In this document: in pieces, positions 60,176-64,000 of the stretch
Layout of the letters: every line of letters begins with the position of its first letter
Position numbering within the stretch: position 1 is the first letter of the stretch
From: Halostella limicola
GTDB taxonomy: Archaea > Halobacteriota > Halobacteria > Halobacteriales > Natronoarchaeaceae
DNA: 64,000 nt
NCBI RefSeq assembly: GCF_003675875.1
Contig: NZ_RCDI01000002.1
Span: forward strand, 994,786-1,058,785
Direction of reading: 5' to 3'
The notes under the pieces: model-generated
The model's input: only the letters and a program-made list of their open reading frames with translations
Databases searched by the model: none
What the model was told of the DNA's origin: nothing
Made by a program: the position numbers and the translations under genes

Positions 60176-60996
60176 GAATGCAGGACACTGGCCCCACGAC
60201 GGCGGCTGGCACCGGCGAGCAGGCATCCAGCGAGACTAACCTGGACACCACGGCAAGCGAGCCCGTTATCGACCTCACGGACGTCACCTTCGGCTATACG
60301 GCGACACCGGTGGTCGAGGACATCTCGCTGACCATCGAGCCAGGTGAGTACGTCGCCGTCGTGGGGCCGAATGGATCGGGAAAGTCGACGCTGATGCAGC
60401 TGATGTTGGGGCTGCTTAAGCCCGACGCGGGCACAGCTAATCTGTTCGGCGAGCGCGCTGACCGCTTCGACGATGGCGAACGGGTCGGCTACGTCGCTCA
60501 GCAGGCCAGCGCCGCGAAGGAGATGCCTATCACCGTCCGCGAGGTGGTGAAGATGGGTCGGTTCCCGCACGTCGGGTTTGGCCGCCTGTCGAGCGAGGAC
60601 TGGGCCATTGTCAACGACGCACTCGCGACCGTCGGGATGAGCGCGTTCGCCGATCGGCGCGTCACGCAGCTCTCGGGTGGCCAACGCCAACGCGCATTCA
60701 TCGCGCGGGCGCTGGCGAGCGAGGCCGACCTACTCGTGCTGGATGAGCCAACCGTCGGCGTCGACGCCGAGTCGGTCGACGCCTTCTACGATCTGCTGGC
60801 AGCGCTCAACGCCGAGGGCATCACCGTCCTCCTCATCGAGCACGACCTCGGGGCGGTCGTCGAGCACGCCGACCGCGTCGTCTGCCTGAACCGCGAGGTC
60901 TACTTCGACGGTCCGACCGACGAATTCGTCGAAAGCGACGCGCTGGCACGGGCATTCGGAACCGAGGCACGGTTTCTCACGGGGGTGGGCGAATGA
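60172..60996 (+). CDS. Metal ABC transporter ATPase (second system)
   Basis: The 274-residue ABC ATPase has an N-terminal extension of about 35 polar residues not seen in the zinc operon's ATPase. The standard Walker A GPNGSGKST (about residues 64-72), signature LSGGQRQR (about 167-174), Walker B LLVLDEPTVGVD and switch His in LIEHD follow. It is clearly a paralogue of the ATPase at 14122. The ATG overlaps the stop of the binding-protein gene (ATGA), and the permease gene overlaps its stop in the same way. Confidence 0.93.
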   Translation: MRMQDTGPTTAAGTGEQASSETNLDTTASEPVIDLTDVTFGYTATPVVEDISLTIEPGEYVAVVGPNGSGKSTLMQLMLGLLKPDAGTANLFGERADRFDDGERVGYVAQQASAAKEMPITVREVVKMGRFPHVGFGRLSSEDWAIVNDALATVGMSAFADRRVTQLSGGQRQRAFIARALASEADLLVLDEPTVGVDAESVDAFYDLLAALNAEGITVLLIEHDLGAVVEHADRVVCLNREVYFDGPTDEFVESDALARAFGTEARFLTGVGE

Positions 60997-62078
60997 GCGC
61001 AGACGGGGCAGCCACGCTCATGGCGAGTATTCTTGCCACCGTGGACCCGTCGTTCGTGCTCCCACTACAGAGCGGGCTAGGCGCCGTCAGCGACTTGGTC
61101 TTCGGCATCCTCTTGTGGTTTCTGGAGCAGTGGTACTGGCTGATGGACTGGGTGTACTACTTCACGGGTCTGGAGATGCTGAATCCGCGCTACCGGTTCA
61201 TGCACCGGGCGATACTCGTCGGGCTCTGCGTCGGCGTGATGGCGCCGCTCATCGGGACGTTCCTCGTTCACCGACAGCTCGCGCTCATCGGAGACGCACT
61301 AGCTCACACCGGATTTGCCGGGGTAGCCGTCGGGCTGTTCCTGAATGCCGTCATCGACCTTGGGGTGTCACCCTACCTCACCGCAGTCATTGTGGCGATG
61401 GTCGCCGCGCTATTCATCGAGCTCATCTCTGAGGTCACGGACGCCTATAACGACGTCTCGATGGCGATTGTCCTGTCGACGGGATTCGCGCTGGGGACGA
61501 CGCTCATCAGCCTCAACGCGGGCGGGCTCGCCGTCGGCGTCAACCAGTTTCTCTTTGGCAACCTTTCCACGGTGTCGCCCCAGAGCGCGGCCATCCTCCT
61601 GGTGCTGTTCGCCGTCATCGTTGGGACAGTGGCCGTGACGCGCAACCAACTCCTGTACGTAACCTTCGACGAGACCGCGGCCGCTGTCTCCGGTCTCTCC
61701 GTCAACTGGTACAACCGAGTGATGGTGATGCTGACGGCGATGGTCGTCGTCGGCGCGATGCAGATCATGGGCGTCATCCTCGTCGCGGCGATGCTCGTGG
61801 TTCCAGTAGCGGGCGCGACTCAGGTGTCCAGAAGTTTCTCCGAATCGCTTGTTGTTTCGGTCGTTCTCGCGGAACTCGCGGTGTTGCTAGGTATCGCCGT
61901 CGCCTACTACGGCGGTGTCACGGCTGGAGGAGTCATTGTCCTCGTCGCCGTGGGGATCTATATCTGCGCCGTCGTGCTGGGCAAGATCCAGTCCATCCGT
62001 GGTGAACAGGCCACGCCCGACATGGGCAGCATTGAGGCCGACAGCGCCGATGTCGGCACCGGGAGAGGGGATGACTGA
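60993..62078 (+). CDS. Metal ABC transporter permease (second system)
   Basis: The 361-residue ABC-3 permease is longer than the 283-residue one at 14858. It has an additional N-terminal part of about 65 residues with extra hydrophobic segments (WYWLMDWVYYFTGLE near 47-61) before the shared FMHRAILVGLCVG start of the core. The core includes GDALAHTGFAGVAVG and MQIMGVILVAAMLVVP. About 25 polar residues form the tail. It overlaps the ATPase stop (ATGA) and shares its last base with the regulator's ATG. Confidence 0.92.
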   Translation: MSADGAATLMASILATVDPSFVLPLQSGLGAVSDLVFGILLWFLEQWYWLMDWVYYFTGLEMLNPRYRFMHRAILVGLCVGVMAPLIGTFLVHRQLALIGDALAHTGFAGVAVGLFLNAVIDLGVSPYLTAVIVAMVAALFIELISEVTDAYNDVSMAIVLSTGFALGTTLISLNAGGLAVGVNQFLFGNLSTVSPQSAAILLVLFAVIVGTVAVTRNQLLYVTFDETAAAVSGLSVNWYNRVMVMLTAMVVVGAMQIMGVILVAAMLVVPVAGATQVSRSFSESLVVSVVLAELAVLLGIAVAYYGGVTAGGVIVLVAVGIYICAVVLGKIQSIRGEQATPDMGSIEADSADVGTGRGDD

Positions 62079-62842
62079 TGGTCGCAGCCAGCAATGGCGA
62101 TTCGCCAGACGACGGTTGCACCCGAAGCAACAAGGGAAGTCAGCCGAATGTATCGACAGGAATGCTGAGCGCGGTCATGGAGGACTACATCAAGACGATC
62201 TACGCCATTGAGAGCGACAGCGACGGGCGGGTGTCGACCTCAGCCCTCGCCGACCATCTCGAGGTCACGGCGCCGACCGTCTCCTCCATGCTGAAAAAGC
62301 TCGAAGAACGCGGCCTGATCGACCGCGAGGAGTATAAGGGTGTGACGCTCACAGACGAGGGCGAACTCGTCGCTCTCGAGATCCTTCGGCACCACCGTCT
62401 TCTCGAAGCGTTCTTGACCGAACTGCTTGACTACGACTGGGCCGACGTCCACGACGAGGCCGACAGACTTGAGCACCACGTCTCCGAGGAACTGACCGAT
62501 CGCATTGCCGAGGCGCTGGGCAACCCCCCAGTCGATCCGCACGGCGATCCGATTCCCGACGCCGACCTGTCCTTTCCCGATGAGAGCGAAACCACCCGCC
62601 TCGCCGACGCCGACAAGGGCGAGCACGTAACCGTCCGGCGTATTCGCAACCAAGGAGATGCGGAACTACGTTACCTCGCCGACGCCGGCGTCCGTCCGGA
62701 GGTCGAACTCACGGTAGTCGACATTGCGCCGTTCGGGATGGTGACCGTCGAGACGCAGGCGGGCGAGCAAAGCCTCCCGAAGGAGATCGCCCAGCACATC
62801 GAGGTCGCCCCAGCGGCCGCCGCGGACGGTGGCGAGGCATAG
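62078..62842 (+). CDS. DtxR/MntR-family metal-dependent transcriptional regulator
   Basis: The 254-residue regulator has an N-terminal polar tail (1-30) and a winged helix-turn-helix (about 33-95) with the recognition region VTAPTVSSMLKKLEERGLI. The metal-binding dimerisation domain follows (about 96-165) with ALEILRHHRLLEAFLTELL, DEADRLEHHVSEEL and candidate ligands His, Glu and Asp. A C-terminal SH3-like FeoA domain (about 175-245) completes the typical order of DtxR/IdeR/MntR proteins. As the fourth gene of the metal operon (TGATG overlap) it likely represses that operon through the palindrome at 59057 when its metal is sufficient. Confidence 0.92.
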   Translation: MVAASNGDSPDDGCTRSNKGSQPNVSTGMLSAVMEDYIKTIYAIESDSDGRVSTSALADHLEVTAPTVSSMLKKLEERGLIDREEYKGVTLTDEGELVALEILRHHRLLEAFLTELLDYDWADVHDEADRLEHHVSEELTDRIAEALGNPPVDPHGDPIPDADLSFPDESETTRLADADKGEHVTVRRIRNQGDAELRYLADAGVRPEVELTVVDIAPFGMVTVETQAGEQSLPKEIAQHIEVAPAAAADGGEA

Positions 62843-63227
62843 GGCGGGTCACACCTCCAAGAAGGAACCCTGACGGATTCGACTTCTGTATTTAGCAACC
62901 GTTCCTTTTGATTCACGGATACTCGCACTCCTCGTGAGAAATGGCGACACTTCGTTCGAGATGTGAACGACATACTTGATGACAAGTTTGCGGAACTGCT
63001 TCGTCGCAGCCTCTTAGCTACATATCCGAACCATCTGAGAGTCCAATCGGGATGTCCACGAGGAGTAGGTCGGCGTCGTCATGTCTGTCGCACACTGCCT
63101 GAAAAGACGGTTCAGTCGCAAAACTGAGTGTGCTATCACGCTCCTCGACTGTAACCCATCTCTTCCCTCCTCAGTCTACACCAACGAATGTACCCATACA
63201 AGTCGGATTTTTGCCCAGGTTGATTAC
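62843..63227. other. 385-base spacer with a possible decayed gene
   Basis: The DNA is of lower G+C and has no convincing gene. In one forward frame after a stop at about 62908, a stretch reads PREKWRHFVRDVNDILDDKF and then AELLRRSLLATYPNHL before degrading into Arg-rich sequence and a stop near 63128. It has the look of real protein but lacks a start codon and an identifiable family, so it may be a gene remnant carried with the island. Confidence 0.4.
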
Positions 63228-64000
63228 TCACATGGTCTCTACAGAGCCGACTTCAGGCGCAGTTGCCTCAAAGCCGGCCTCCTGAAGTTCAGTAGCAAAC
63301 CGCTCGCAACGGTCGCCGTGGTTTATCAGGATGCGAGAATTTTCGTACGAGTCGAGAAACTCAAAGAGCCCATTGCGATCAGCGTGTGCTGAAAAGTCAT
63401 ACTGCTCTACCTTCGCGCTGACAGGCATTACGCGACCATCGATCTCAGCGCTGCCTGACTCTATGAGGTTCCTCCCGGGAGTCCCTTCAACCTGATAGCC
63501 AGTCATCGTGACTTTGTTCATTGGATTCGATCGAATCTCAGGAATATAGGTCATGGCAGGGCCCCCAGACAGCATTCCACTGGTGGTGATGATTGCTGCT
63601 TTCTGGTCGGTAATCCGCTTCCGCTGACCGTTTCGCCCGGTAACGAACCGCGCGTGGGATTTCGCTCGTCGAAACGCGTCTTCGTCGCGAACGAACTCAG
63701 GATACTGCCGAAGCATCTCGGTGACTTGCTTCCCCATCCCGTCGACATAACACGGGATGTCGTACTCCTTACAGATGAGCATCATCTCCTGTGTCCGGCC
63801 GATTGCGAACGCGGGCACAACGACCGTCCCACCTTCCCAGAGGGTTGTCTTCACGCTCTCGGCGAATCGTTCCTCTATGACGGACCGGTTTTCGTGCTCG
63901 ACATCAGAGTAGGTGCTCTCACAGATGACGACGTCGGCGGCAGGTCGTGCAGTAGTTCTCGAGACCAGTTGCTGGTCGTCGGTGTGAAAGTCGCTAGTGT
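63228..64000 (-). CDS. beta-CASP metallo-beta-lactamase ribonuclease (5' part beyond the window)
   Basis: The frame is open to the right edge, so only the C-terminal 256 residues are visible. It contains the beta-CASP landmarks ICESTYSDVEHE, VVVPAFAIGRTQEMMLI (motif A-like), SGMLSGGPAMTY (motif B region) with TGYQVEGTPGR, and the final FSAHADRNGL and ILINHGDRC, which supplies the last metal His. Archaeal members are RNA-processing endo- or 5'-3' exonucleases of the CPSF73/RNase J group. G+C and third-position G/C are lower than in genes left of 58.7 kb. A frameshifted copy of its 3' end lies at 58412, bordering the other end of the metal operon block. Confidence 0.92.
   Translation of the reverse strand, partial: TSDFHTDDQQLVSRTTARPAADVVICESTYSDVEHENRSVIEERFAESVKTTLWEGGTVVVPAFAIGRTQEMMLICKEYDIPCYVDGMGKQVTEMLRQYPEFVRDEDAFRRAKSHARFVTGRNGQRKRITDQKAAIITTSGMLSGGPAMTYIPEIRSNPMNKVTMTGYQVEGTPGRNLIESGSAEIDGRVMPVSAKVEQYDFSAHADRNGLFEFLDSYENSRILINHGDRCERFATELQEAGFEATAPEVGSVETM

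Noticed and set aside
59141-62653. Reverse open frames inside the second metal operon
   Set aside because: All are antisense to motif-bearing ABC and DtxR genes and show no domain.
63081-63392. 103-codon forward frame overlapping the end of the beta-CASP gene
   Set aside because: It is Cys/Ser/Thr-rich, non-acidic, and overlaps antisense with a well-supported gene end.
1-64000. CRISPR array, provirus, complete insertion sequence or toxin-antitoxin pair
   Set aside because: No regular spaced repeats, integrase, transposase, capsid/terminase or recognisable antitoxin genes were seen on either strand.

Overview
The window is a gene-dense stretch of a haloarchaeal chromosome. The evidence is very high G+C with strong G/C third positions, acidic Asp/Glu-rich proteins, ATGA/TGATG stop-start overlaps, TATA boxes about 25-30 bases before start codons (leaderless mRNAs), tRNA genes without an encoded CCA, an archaeal CCA-adding enzyme, ribosomal protein S6e, an archaeal RNase P RNA, a PGF-CTERM surface anchor and Tat/lipobox secreted proteins. 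The genus cannot be fixed from the sequence. No complete insertion sequence, CRISPR array, provirus or replication origin was seen.

Layout. 0-2.8 kb: histone-deacetylase-family enzyme, cca, two tRNA genes and a ladder of tRNA 3'-end copies. 2.8-11.8 kb: a membrane transglutaminase / DUF58 / MoxR gene set with two further membrane proteins. 11.9-15.7 kb: deazapurine-type transporter, a small protein, and a zinc ABC operon (znuA-znuC-znuB) with a His-rich binding protein. 15.8-28.5 kb: D-lactate/glycolate-type FAD/Fe-S dehydrogenase, sirtuin, acyl-CoA dehydrogenase, R2-like di-iron protein, small proteins, a metallo-hydrolase, a possible regulated small transcript, an acyl-CoA synthetase/enoyl-CoA hydratase pair and an aminopeptidase. 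28.5-36.8 kb: YihY-type membrane protein, three putative secreted metalloproteases, RNase P RNA, AMMECR1 protein, and two NAD-salvage enzymes. 36.8-42.2 kb: sensor kinase, M23-like protein, lipoate-ligase-like protein, dihydroorotase. 42.3-48.9 kb: a Dpp/Opp-type peptide ABC transporter with both ATPases fused. 49-58.3 kb: conserved haloarchaeal small proteins, four universal stress proteins with an interleaved acetyltransferase, a DHH phosphoesterase, S6e, and a receiver-PAS-GAF-PAS protein.

The right end differs. A frameshifted 3' fragment of a beta-CASP ribonuclease gene (58412-58758) ends abruptly. It is followed by visibly lower-G+C DNA carrying a second metal ABC operon (binding protein, ATPase, permease) plus a DtxR-family regulator, and then an intact-looking beta-CASP gene that runs off the window. 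The retained 3' ends have the same length apart from one missing base in the left copy. This looks like an acquired metal-uptake island placed at a beta-CASP locus. A candidate DtxR-type operator precedes the operon.

Working together: the two metal transporters probably serve different metals or regimes (only the first has the His-rich zinc loop). Nicotinamidase and nicotinate phosphoribosyltransferase supply NAD, which the sirtuin consumes. The acyl-CoA synthetase, hydratase and dehydrogenase suggest fatty-acid handling. The MoxR/DUF58/transglutaminase set looks like one cell-envelope machine of unknown substrate.
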